A stretch of DNA of 64,000 nt from Locusta migratoria (taxonomy: Eukaryota; Arthropoda; Insecta; Orthoptera; Acrididae): positions 542,968,758-543,032,757 of the forward strand of contig CM048745.1 in NCBI GenBank assembly GCA_026315105.1, in the 5' to 3' direction. The position numbers were made by a program, and so were the translations under genes. The notes below the pieces were generated by a model. It had not been told where the DNA came from and made no database searches. It saw only the letters and a list, made by a program, of their open reading frames with translations. This document shows, in pieces, positions 53,461 through 64,000 of the stretch. Position 1 is the first letter of the stretch, and each line of letters opens with the position of its first letter.

Positions 53461-55591
53461 GGCAAGTGTCATTCCGTCAAGCGTCACAAACTAGAGGCGG
53501 AGGGAGGGGTGGAGGTGGAGTGTGACATAGTTTTAGATGTTATTTGTACCTAAGTGCAATTTCATGTTAGCTGTCAGTCATCCATGGCGGTATCTTTAGT
53601 TCGCAAAACAGAGCAATTGACGAGTGGGACGAGGGTCACTGGCGGTCATTGCTCATGTATGATTACTCACTACTGACATGGCTGTAACAAAAATAAGATA
53701 AACTAAGGCGGCCAACCTACAAGTAACATATCTTAGATGATTGACATTTTATTCTTAATTTTTAATCTTTATTTATAGTTCATAAATATTTTCTTAAGTC
53801 CCTATTTTGAATTTTGAAGTCTGACAATTTTTATATATATTTTCTCCGTTACGTTTTTCCGATCACTTTCGTTGTCTGTACTACTTTTGTTTCAGCTCTT
53901 GCAGCATCGAGCTCCACATTTTGATAAGTAGCTTACTTCACCCAAAGAATTATGTTTTGCAATAATCTTGAATGTGTAAAAAACTACTTTTTAAAACCTT
54001 TTGAACTACTCTGTTATAGAAGTTCTTTCGGTGAAGTTCAGTATTTAATAGTGCTTTACTACTTGCAATGCTCACTCACTTCCGTTGTTCCATTTTCGGA
54101 ATTTCACCACCTTTTTATTCCTGAAGGAAGTAAGATGAATGCTAATATTGCATTTGCATGTCAGATTTTAAATTTGTTTATGCAGACTGATAATTTTACA
54201 TGTTTGCTGCATTGAGCACCGAAAAATATTCCATCACACTTATTGCGACGTACTTAGGAAGGCACAGAAAATATGCTAAACATAGAATTTTTTCATTAGT
54301 CATCCTATCACTAACAGCAGTACCAGTTAGCCAGGGTGAGTTTCGGACATTCAAAGTGCCACGATCGACAATAAATCCACTAGACCACGGCATAATAGCC
54401 CGGATATTTTTAGTAATTTAGACCATTCCAGTCGCGAAAGTTTACATTTTACAACAAAAAATCTTCCACTGCTAGCGAATTTTTCATTTTGAAACAGTCA
54501 GATGAAGTGTATTTTTTCCCTTTTGTATTTAATGTAAGAGGACTGTCATTTATGCGTAGATGATGCATTGCGAAATTGACTCGCAAGTAGTATGACATAG
54601 CATGCTGTGCACATATAGTTTCGGCTTGTGCTCTTAGACGAACAATTTTAAAATTACTGGAATGCGGGACGCTTTTAACATTTTGAGGGACATTTTCAGT
54701 AATTATCCCAGAATCCGGGTCGGTTGGCCGCCTTAAGATAAACCGTATTTCATCATAACAAGGTCCAGAAAAACTGACCTCCCTAAATGAGAAACGTTTC
54801 AAAATGTGCACAATATAATTCATGAATAGATATGATTATCAGTTCTGGACAATTTTCTTCGAGATTTACCTTTTTGTCGCCGTTTCTTAGGTTGGGACAG
54901 GTATGTAATTACATTAAGTGTAGCGTCGGGATGAATATTGTGATTGCCATGGTTGTCTGTTTCTCTTGGATAGGTAGCGATGGAACACATCTGACATCAT
55001 TCAGAGGCATATAGACGATTGGGCTATCCAGCAAAGAGACAGCTTTTTTAAGAAAGTTCTATGTTTGTATGTTACGTAACAAATCGTCACAGGACGGTGT
55101 GCAGTTCATCACTGAGTCATTCGTAGTCGTGACAGAAACAAACTCAGTGTTGCTACAGCATGATACCTTGTAACTAGTTTGTGGCTGATACGAAGGCACT
55201 GCCATTAAACATTTTCTCTTCTCATCATGGTAATCACTCATTTCGTCAGATTCTTTCAGTTTATGTTAATCTTTGAGTGACTTTGTTCCGACACCATGAG
55301 TGATAAAATACAAGGTGTGATCAAAAGGTTCAAATGCGAAGGTCGTGCAGTCTATAATCAGTATGGAAATTAGGCAAAAACGCCGTAAGCATTGAGGTAA
55401 TCATCCAACCGTCACACGATGTTGAATATAGACGTGTCCTACTGCGGGAAGTAGTCCGTCATTGCCAGCTGCATATCCTCTTCTGACAGCTGTCATCTTT
55501 TTAAACGTACCTAAGGCTTTTTATAGACATACTGCCTCCCACAGTTTGCCCTTCAACAAACGCAAAAGAACATACACCGAATTAAATGTTA
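53461..55591. other. Spacer, no recognised gene
   Basis: Contains the longest unexplained open frame of the right half: minus 54449-54823, 124 codons, with minus stretches at 54196-54393 and 55059-55241 on either side. I recognise no domain, and the lengths are near the chance limit. A decayed transposon gene cannot be excluded. Confidence 0.4.
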
Positions 55592-55593
55592 TA

Positions 55594-56291
55594 CAGGGCA
55601 AGTCACCTAACATTACCGCTGGATATATTTCGTAAACCACATCAAATACTGAGTAACCGATTCCACAGACCGAACGTGAGGAGAGGGGCTAGTGTATTTG
55701 GTTAATACAAACCATAAAAAAATGCACGGAAGTATGTTTTATGGAACCCCGTTAGTTTTGTTACGACATCTGAACATATAAACAAATACGTAATCAGTGC
55801 CGATTGTTGCATTGTAAAATTTTAATTACATCCGGAGATGCTTGAATGATGCTTGAATCCTCCGTGTTGTAACAAACACGGGCCACGGACGGTGAGCAGC
55901 ATCTGCAGGGACATGTTTATGGAGAGCGACCGTGTTTACGAGTGTGGCTATAGTGCACTGTTGTGGTTTGGTCTAGCTGTCGCAGTGTCCTCATGTAGCG
56001 CTTGCTGCTATTGTTATTCTGCATTCGTCTTTGCATGCAGACTAACTGTAGTACACTGTGTTACCAGACGTTTGTGATAGTGTAGTGTTGCAGGAACTGT
56101 GACCATGGTGTATTCGAACTCTGAAAAGGTGAAGATGATATATATGGTGAGTGTCAACAAAATGCAGCTGAAGCCTGCAGGGTGTAATTACACTAGCCCC
56201 TCTCTGCACGTACGGTCTGTGGAATCGGTTGGTCTGTATTTGATGTGGTTTACGAAATATATCCAGCGGTAATGTTAGATGACTCACCCTG
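55594..56291. mobile_element. Non-autonomous DNA element with about 107-bp inverted ends
   Basis: TA-flanked element. The left end CAGGGCAAGTCACCTAACAT and the right end (complement of CAGGGTGAGTCATCTAACAT) continue as near-identical inverted repeats through TACCGCTGGATATATTTCGT to GAGAGGGGCTAGTGTA, about 107 bp each. The unique centre (about 55700-56180) has one short frame from ATG 56105, MVYSNSEKVKMIYMVSVNK, which may be the leftover start of a transposase gene (inference). Confidence 0.85.
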
Positions 56292-56787
56292 TATATATGT
56301 CCCAACAGGTACTGAACTATTTCTGTGCGGATGCACAACAATGCTCGATCCATTAGGGGAATCCAGAACACGCTGCGAGCAAGAGGAACTAATGGGTGAA
56401 GGGCACTACCATTGTAGCGTGCTGTAAGATGAGAATTTTGGCAGGAAGGAAAGTGTACCAGGATTGATTAATTCGCTAAAGTGGCTGCTGGTAGCCGGGT
56501 TCGAGACCTGGCCCAGCGTAAATTTTTGTCTTCGTCGCTGAATGGCCTGAAACGGTTGATATGTTTGAAAATTTCGAATTTAACAGAACAATAACAGCAC
56601 ATTGGTCCTGTCTGGTCCCATCTAATAATATCACCCTAGTTAACCACACGCAACTCACACAGACACAGATGCTACACTAAACCCTTGTCCACATAACCGT
56701 AAGTATCCCCACCGGAATCGCGCTACGCTGCATATAAATTATGGCTGTGGTCTCTTTTATCACCCCCAATCAATAAACTCACTGTGG
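56292..56787. other. Spacer with a tRNA-like fragment
   Basis: 56484-56520 has a B-box-like GCCGGGTTCGAGACCTGGCC followed by AGCGTAAATTTTTGTCTT, probably a SINE fragment on the plus strand. The rest is unrecognised. Confidence 0.4.
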
Positions 56788-56929
56788 ATAGGGTGACCAG
56801 ACGCAGTAGAGGAAAAAAGAGGACAAACGGCTGCAAAAAGTAGGACAAACTAAGAAAAAAACATAACGTTCAAATTTAATGAATGAATGTGTTATTAATA
56901 GTCAGAACATACATTCCTTAGCAATTCAA

Positions 56930-57124
56930 ATGTTCAAATGTTTGTTAAGCTTATGGGACTTAACTACGGGGTCATCAGTCCCTAAACTTACAAAATACTT
57001 ATGAACTACTTACGAACTAGGACGGCACAAATATCCATGCCCGAGGGGGGATTCGAACCCCCGACCGTAGTGGCCGTGCAGACCGTGACTGGAGCGCCTC
57101 AGTCACCGCGGCCAGCGCGGCCGG
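56930..57124 (-). repeat. tRNA-derived SINE inside the DNA element
   Basis: Minus copy from CAAATGTTCAAATGTTTGTT through GACTTAACTACGGGGTCATC and GGGGATTCGAACCCCCGACC, ending CAGCGCGGCCGGC. The head shows a small rearrangement (CACCGCGGCCAGCGCGGCC). No clear target duplication. Confidence 0.88.
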
Positions 57125-57855
57125 CTTCTAAGAAGCAGCCATCACATTTCGAAAATCAAATGTTTGTAAAGCCGGCTAGCAATTTTTGATACTGCTCAGA
57201 TACTGCCAATTTTTATTAAAAAGATACACACGCAAATTCTTTTGAATTACGTTGGACCATCAACATTTCTTTCCCATATACAAGATTCAAACTATTCCTG
57301 TCAATAGTCTAATGTGTGGTAACAAGTAAAAATATTCTTTCGGCATTTGCATTGTGACCTGATAGACTGAAAAATTTTTCCCGAAGTTTTAACAATTCTG
57401 AATGACAATCAACATACTTACTTTCAAAAACAAATTTTTTGCCCATTTATTGCTTCAAGGTAACCCAGCAATTTCGGGATCATTATAATTATGTTTCAGA
57501 AATTGTCTGATATTTTTTGAAACTCACTCGATTACAATAAAGAGCAACACACAGGTGACAGATGCACGAGATGAAGTCTATAATGCCAACTGACAAGCCA
57601 AGACGACACAATGTGGATTCGGGACTGAAGATACGGAGCGTAAATTTTAAATAATCGATCTATAATAATAACGACGCATCTGCTACCACCTTCCCACGTA
57701 TATATTACGAATGCAGTACCTATTAATAAAGTATCTATGAAAAGGACAATAGAACTGGACTAATGGTAAATTTAAATTTATTACTCTCAATTTTGTGAAA
57801 ACGTGGGATGATATAAAAATCCGCCGGACAAAACGCTAAAAAGGACATCTGGAGG

Positions 57856-60755
57856 ATGGGCTGTTTTTTTAGGTTAGAGGGCCTCGGGAATACACAAAAT
57901 GGGTTTCAGTCTCAAAGTGGGCAGGTCAGACACAGGAAGAAAGCAGATCTAGAAACCATTGGTATAACAATTGTAAATTGTCGTAGCTGTATCGGGAAAG
58001 TTCCAGAGCTGATAGAAAGTACTGAGGCACATACCGTTATAGGTTCTGAAAGATGGCTGACGCCTGAGATAAGTTCGACCGAAATTTTTCAAAGGGCCAA
58101 ATGGTCTTCAGAAAGGATAGAATAAATAAAAAAGGGGGTGGTGTGTTTATTGCTGTTACAAACGGTTTATCCTGCAGCGAAATTGAGACAGATACTTCCT
58201 GTGAGTTGGTCTGGGTAGAGGTTATACCTGACAACCGGAATAAATTAATAATTGGATCTTTTTATCGGCCCCCTGACTCAGACGATGCGGTTGCCGAAAT
58301 GTTCAAAGAAAGCTTGAATCACATTTCAAATAGTTATCCGAAGCATACTGTTATAATCGGTGGCGACTTTAATTTACCCTCGATATGTTGGCATAATTAC
58401 GTATTCAAAACCGGCGGCAAATATAAAACATCGTCCGAACTAGTTCTGAATGCTTTTTCTGAAAACTACTTCGAACAGTTAGTTCATGAACCAACTAGAA
58501 TAGTAAGTGGTTGCGAAAATACCCTTGATCTCCTAGCAACAAATAATCCGGAGATAGTAAAGAGCATCAAAACAAATACAGGGATTAGCGAACATCGAGT
58601 TGTAGTAGCGAGACTAAATGTCGAAATTCCCAAATGCACAAAAAATAAACGAAAAATATATCTATTCAATAAAGCAGATAAAAATTCGCTTCACTCTTTC
58701 CTGAGTGATAGTCTCCAGTCTTTCAAAACTAAAAATGCGAGTGTAGATCAGTTGTGGCTTACTTTCAAAGACATAATATCAGTAGCAATCGAGAGATTTA
58801 TACCAAATAAATTAATAAAAGAGGGGGCCGACCCCGCGTGGTACATAAAACAGGTCAGATCACTGTTGCAGAAACAAAGAAAAACTCATGCAAAATTTAA
58901 AAAGACACAGAATCCACAAGACTGGCAATCTTTTGCTGAAACACGAAACCTACCGCGGACATCAATGCGAGAAGCCTATAGTAGTTACCACAACGAAATC
59001 CTGTCTCATAATCTTGCAGAAAACCCAAAGAAATTCTGGTCATATGTGAAGTACACTAGCGGCAAAACACAAACAATACCTTCACTACGCGATAGCAATG
59101 GTAATACTACCGACGACAGTACTGCTAAGGCAGAATTACTAAACACAGCTTTCCGAAATTCGTTCACCAAAGAAGACGAAGTGAACACTCCAGTATTCAA
59201 TCCAAGAACAGATGCCAGCATGCGAAACTTAGAAGTAGATGTTCCTGGAGTAGTAAAACAACTTAAGTCACTAAACAAAAACAAATCTTCCGAGCCTGAT
59301 TGTACACCAACTAGATTCCTCTCAGAGTATGCTGATGCAATTGCTCCGTACTTAGCTATAATTTGCAGCCGATCACTCAGCGAAAGATCTGTACCCAAAG
59401 ACAGGAAAGTTGCCCAAGTTACTCCAATATTCTAGAAAGGCAATAGGAGTGATCCCCAAAATTACAGGCCTATCTCATTGACGTCGATTTGCAGTAGGAT
59501 TTTGGAACATATACTTTGTTCGAATATTATGAACTACCTCGAAGAGAACGACCTATTAACCAATAGTCAACACGGATTCAGAAAGTATCGCTCTTGCGAA
59601 ACACAGCTTGCCCTTTATTCACATGAAGTGTTAAGTGCCATCGACAAGGGATCTCAAATCGATTCCATATTTCTGGATTTCCGGAAGGCTTTTGATACTG
59701 TACCCCACAAGCGGCTTCTAATGAAATTGCGTGCTTATGGAATATCTTCCCATTTGTGCGATTGGATTCACGATTTCCTATCGGAAAGGACACAGTTCGT
59801 TGTAATTGACGGTAAGTCATTGAGTAAAACAGAAATGATATCTGGCGTTCCACAGGGACGCGTTATAGGTCCCCTACTCTTCCTCGTGTTTATAAACGAT
59901 TTAGGAGACAATCTGAATAGCTTCCTTAGACTGTTCGCGGATGATGCTGTCGTTTATCGGTTAGTGAAGTCAACAGAGGATCAAAAGCAACTACAAAGCG
60001 ATTTAGACAAAATTTCTACTTGGTGCGAAAATTGTCAATTGACACTAAATAAAGAAAAGTGTGAAGTAATACACATGACCACTAAAAGAAATCCGCTGAA
60101 CTTTAATTACGCGATAAATCAGTCAAATCTTAAGGTCGTAGATTCTGCCAAATACCTAGTAGTTACAATTACGAACAACTTTGACTGGAGAGAACACATA
60201 GAAAATATTGTGGGGAAGGCGAATCAAAGGTTACGTTTCATTGGCAGAACGCTTCGAAGATGCACAAGTTCCACCAAAGAGACTGCCTACATCACACTTG
60301 TGCGTCCTCTCCTGGAGTACTGTTGCCCCTTGTGGGACCCTCACCAGGTGGGACTGACGGAAGATATTGAGAAGGTTCAGAGAAGGGCAGCTCGTTTTGT
60401 TTTATCACGTTATGGGGAGGGAAAGCGTCACGGAAATGTTGCACGAATTGGGGTGGAAATCATTAAAAGAAAGACGTTATTCATTGCGGCGTGATCTGTT
60501 TGCGAAGTTTCAATCACCGACTTTTACTTATGAATGTGAAAATATTTTGCTTGCACCCACCTACTTAGGGAGACATGACCATCCCAATAAAATAAGAGAA
60601 ATAAGATCGAAAACGGAACGATTTAGGTGTTCTTTCTTCCCGCGCGCTATTAGAGAGTGGAACGGTAGAGAAAAGTTATGAAAGTGGTTAATGAACCCTC
60701 TGCCAGGCACTTAAATGTGATTTGCAAAGTATCTATGTAGATGTAGATGTAGATG
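57856..60755 (+). pseudogene. CR1/Jockey-type LINE with endonuclease and RT
   Basis: Most of the second reading frame of an APE-type LINE. Endonuclease: IVNCRSCIGKVPELIES (about 57970-58020), GGGVFIAV, VIIGGDFNLPSICW, HRVVVARL. Reverse transcriptase: DSIFLDFRKAFDTVPH, ISGVPQGRVIGPLLFLVFIN, LRLFADDAVVYRLVKS (catalytic Asp pair near 59941), WCENCQLTLNKEKCEV. Lesions: a frameshift near 58100, TAG at 59433-59435 in the PIFKKGN position, and a frameshift near 60415. The first reading frame is absent. It ends with a GATGTA tail (60736-60755). The second RT open frame spans 59478-60494. Confidence 0.93.
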
Positions 60756-60765
60756 TTACCCTACA

Positions 60766-62165
60766 TATGGATAAGATGACGAAGGACTTCACAATCTGTC
60801 CTTCAAAGACACGTTAAAATACGAAGTGTAAAGAATGGAATCATGAAAATTACTGTAATTTTTATTTAATTATGCAGAAAGAGAGTTTGCTAACCAACCA
60901 TCTTTACATAATGGATAGTAATACATCAAGTTCAACACAGATTCTTGGCGTCAGGTATTACAAGAGTTATTTTGAAAATAAGAGCAATTTTTATGGTCTA
61001 AGAGAAACATTATTTATGAATGTAATTTTATTCCAAACTACTATTATATTTTAAATATTTTCAACATAATCGACATGAACATTCAAACTACCGTCAAGTT
61101 GTGGGACCAGCTTTTGTATCGTATTATGAAAGAACTCTGCCGCTTAAGCGTTAAATCAGTTAGTAACCATTTCAACATGTCTGCAGCAATGTGGTGAAAG
61201 TTGTGAAAATTTCTGATGCACCTCACCGACTGTGAAACTCCTGTTTTGGCAAAGTGAGACATCAACTTCTAGTTTCAAGTTTTCATTATTTTATGATAAT
61301 AGGCCGTAAGCCGTCCAGATCGTTCTTCATCATAAACATCTCTCGTTCCTTCATTAAACAGTCGGTACCATTTACTCACATTTTCATCATCCATTACACT
61401 TACATCGAAACTTTTCGAAAAGCTGTAGCTGAATTTCACCAGGACAAACTTACCTTGCATTTAAGACCCGAATAACGGAGCACACTTTCCAGTTGTTGAG
61501 ATTACTGATTGACATACCGACAAATGAAGCAGTATAACCATACAGCCAACACCGGGAGAACCGGGAAACATAATGGCGGCAAAGCCAAGAGTAGCCAATG
61601 GGTGTAAAATAACAGGTTGCGTGGACACGATGCACTTCAGGTTCTGTCTTTAAAAATGACCGTCGTGTAATGTGATAAAATGTATCCGTACATCGGTATC
61701 TAAAATTCACCACTACACGTCATGATATATGAAAATCAGCATGAGGTGCAGAGTATGGTGTTGCCAACAGAGAAAACGCCTGATTGGTTCGCTTAGGAGA
61801 GATCAGTGAACGTAATGCAATCTCTGGGTGTCACCTGAGTAACAGATCCATCTGGGACTCTTAAACCCTTTTAAAGATGGCGATACTCAATATTCTATTT
61901 GTGAAGTGGGAAATACTTTTCCCACAGACAAAGTGGGGCCGAGCAGGTCTGACCACTGACGAATAGGGACTGATGACCGTTTCAGAGGATGGATGCAAAA
62001 AATAGAAATCAGCGAGTCACTCGTTAGTTCCCAACCACTACCGCTAGCAGAATGACACTCTAGGGAGCTAAAACGGAATTTCTGATAGACAGGATGAATT
62101 GACATATGTGATATCAGGTAGTTACTTAGTCGAAAATGATAACCACTTCTGTGTCTAGGGAATAA
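60766..62165. other. Spacer, no recognised gene
   Basis: AT-rich. Minus-strand stretches at 61275-61460 and 61450-61713 and others are short and unrecognised. 61887-62120 is unassigned. Confidence 0.45.
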
Positions 62166-62255
62166 CCGTGGGGTACTAGGCGCCATGTCAAGGAATGCGC
62201 GATCCCTCCTACCGGAAATTCCAGTCCTCCCTCGGACATGGGGTAATATGCTGTC
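62166..62255 (+). repeat. SINE fragment abutting the LINE tail
   Basis: CATGTCAAGGAATGCGCGAT, then the B-box-like GGAAATTCCAGTCCTCCCTC and GGACATGGGGTAATATG, resemble the SINE head to mid region. The tail is replaced by the (TTG)n end of the next LINE. Confidence 0.6.
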
Positions 62256-64000
62256 GTTAGTGTTGTTTTTGTTGTTGTTGTGGTCATCAGTCCGGAGACT
62301 GGTTTGATGCAGCTCTCCACAATACCCTATCCTGAGCAAGCCTCTTCATCTCCACATAAGAACGGCAACCTACATCTGTCTGAATCTGCTTACTGTTTCC
62401 ATCTCATGGTCTTCCCCTCCGATTTTTTCCCCATACACTTCCCTCCAACGCTAAATTCACAATTCCTTGATGTCTAAGAATGTGTCCCACCAATCTATCC
62501 CTTCTTTTAGTCAAGGTATGCCAGAAATTCCTTTTCTCCCCAATTCTGTTCAGTACCTCCTCATTAGTAACGCGATCCACCCACCTAATCTTCAGCATTC
62601 TTCTGTAGCACCACATTTCAAAAGCCTCTATCCTCTTCCTGTCCGCACTGTTTATCGTCCATGTCTCACTCCCATACAACGCAACACTCCATACAAATGC
62701 CTTCAGAAAGGACATCCTTAGGTTTAAATCTATATTCGATGTTAACAAATTTCTCTTTTTCAAGAACGCTTTTCTACCCATTGCCATTCTGCATTTTATA
62801 TCCTCTGTACTGCGACCATCATTTGTTATTTTACTGCCCAAGTAACAAAACTCATCTACCTCCTTTTTTGCTTCGTTTCCCAATCTAATTCCTTCAGCAT
62901 CACCTGATTTTCTTACACTGCACTCCATTACCCTAGTTTTTCTTTTGTTAATGTTCATCTTATATGCACCTTTCACCACACTGTCCATTCCGTTCAATTG
63001 CTCTTCCAGGTCCTTTGCTGTATCTGACAGAGTTACTATGTCGTCGGCAAAACGCAATGTTTTTAATTCTTCCCCCTGAACATTAATTTCTTCACCAAAT
63101 TTCTCCTTGCTTTCCTTTATAGCTTGCTCAATGTACAAATTGAACAACAAAGGTGAAAGACTACAACCCTGTCTTACTCCTTTTCCAACCACTGCATCCC
63201 TTTCATGCCCTTCAACTCTGACAACCACTGTCTGGTTTTTGTACAAGTTGTAAATAACCTTACGTTCCCTATATTTTACTCCTGCTTGCTTCAGAACTTG
63301 AAATAGTTTATTCCAATCAACATTGTCAAAAGCCATCTCCAAATCTCCAAAAGCTAGAAATGTAGGTTTGCCTTTACTTAATCTATCTTCTAGAATAAGC
63401 CGTAAAGTGAGTATTGCCTCCCGTGTTCCTACATTTCTTCTGAACCCAAACTGATCTTCTCCGAGGTCGGCTTCTACCAGCTATTCCATCCTTCTGTATA
63501 TAATTCTCGTTAATATTTTGCAACCATGACTTATTAAACTGATGGTTCTGTAGTTTTCACACCTGTCTGCACCTGCTTTCTCAATCTTAAAGATTGAGGG
63601 TATTTCACCTGTCTCATACATCTTACACACCAGGTGAAACAGTTTTGTCACGGCTGGTTCTCCCAGAGACTTCAGTAGCTCTGAGGGAATATCATCTACT
63701 CCAGGGGCCTTGTTTCGGCTTAGGTCTTTCAGGGCTCTGTCAAATTCTTTTCTCAGTACAGTGTCTCCTATTTCATCTTCATTTACATCCCCTTCCCTTC
63801 CTACAATATTGTCTCGAAGTTCATTTCCTTTGTAGAGCCCCTCTATATACTCTTTCCACCTTTCAGCTTTCCCTTCTTTGCTGAGAACTGGTTTTCCATC
63901 AGTGTCCTTGACATTCATAGAGCTGTTTTTCTTATCTCCAAATGTTTCTTTTATTTTCCTGTAGGCTGTATCTATTTTTCCCCTATTTATACATTCTTCT
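62256..64000 (-). mobile_element. RTE-type LINE, runs off the right edge
   Basis: The 3' end is (TTG)n then GTGGTCATCAGTCCGGAGAC, inverse of the shared CTCCGGACTGAAGACCACAA. Minus-strand frames: 63481-63918 (KAERWKEYIEGLYKG, NKAPGVDDIPSELLKS, NYRTISLISHGCKI) and 62404-63480 (DQFGFRRNVGTREAI, GVRQGCSLSPLLFNLYIEQ, LRFADDIV, RWVDRVTNEEVLNRIGEKRN). A TAG at 63483-63481 replaces the Lys after RRME. A loss of about 21 bp near 63590 removes the IIPIP segment. Otherwise this is the best-preserved RTE copy, with more of the 5' side than 38125-39517; the endonuclease would lie beyond position 64000. Confidence 0.93.

Larger units (their letters stand above)
56788..60765. mobile_element. Relative of the 6.7-kb DNA element, split by a SINE and a LINE
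   Basis: The left end TAGGGTGACCAGACGCAG and AAAGAGGACAAACGGC resemble the 6699 element. Near 57843-57855 AAAAAGGACATCTGG reads like the right subterminal part, and GTTACCCTA appears after the LINE at 60755-60763 as the missing terminus. The LINE at 57856-60755 therefore seems to have inserted within the right inverted end. The flanking 8-mers match only partly (5 of 8), so the target duplication is not proven. Confidence 0.55.

Noticed and set aside
54449..54823. 124-codon minus-strand open frame with neighbours at 54196-54393 and 55059-55241
   Set aside because: No domain recognised, no convincing splice joints between the pieces, and length close to what chance gives in 64 kb of AT-rich DNA.

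Overview
This window is a piece of a large, repeat-rich insect nuclear genome, most likely an orthopteran (grasshopper or locust type). It is AT-rich, carries spliced gene structure with introns up to 18 kb, and holds many insect-type transposons. It also holds at least a dozen copies of a tRNA-derived SINE of a type I associate with locust genomes. The species assignment is inference; nothing in the sequence names it.

One host gene can be supported: a carboxylesterase (alpha/beta hydrolase, COesterase family) on the minus strand. Six coding exons are visible: 39547-39693, 21234-21374, 14384-14543, 14094-14279, 5705-5901 and 5440-5602. All junctions are GT-AG with compatible phases, giving the first 331 codons. 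The oxyanion-hole HGG, the nucleophile Ser in GESAGS and the acidic residue in SREG are present. The remaining roughly 200 residues, with the catalytic His, must lie beyond the left edge. A decayed partial copy of exon 5 sits inside intron 4.

Everything else is transposon sequence or unassigned spacer. From the left: a Penelope-like element with pseudo-LTRs and a 13-bp target duplication (1801-5070); a Russian-doll nest at 6.2-9.7 kb (foldback element, hAT-like element, SINE, second DNA element); a second Penelope-like fragment (10.4-10.9 kb); a mariner remnant (12.2 kb); foldback elements at 16.5 and 17.3 kb; a decayed RTE-type LINE (18.5 kb); Tc1 and mariner remnants (24.4-27.8 kb); CR1/Jockey-type LINEs (32.2, 34.4 and 57.9 kb); a foldback element abutting a piggyBac-like element (35.4-36.7 kb); an RTE-type LINE ending 30 bp from the exon-1 splice donor (38.1-39.5 kb); a Tc1 remnant (42.0 kb); a tandem 1.06-kb repeat (45.1-47.2 kb); a 662-bp near-perfect palindrome (49.1 kb); and an RTE-type LINE running off the right edge.

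The most interesting non-coding signal is a recurrent hammerhead-ribozyme-like core in three unrelated repeats (the two Penelope-like elements and the 35.4-kb foldback). Each has a CYGANGA block, one extra U, a different but complementary stem II, then GAAA and a very short palindromic stem III. I did not find a convincing new multi-gene system.
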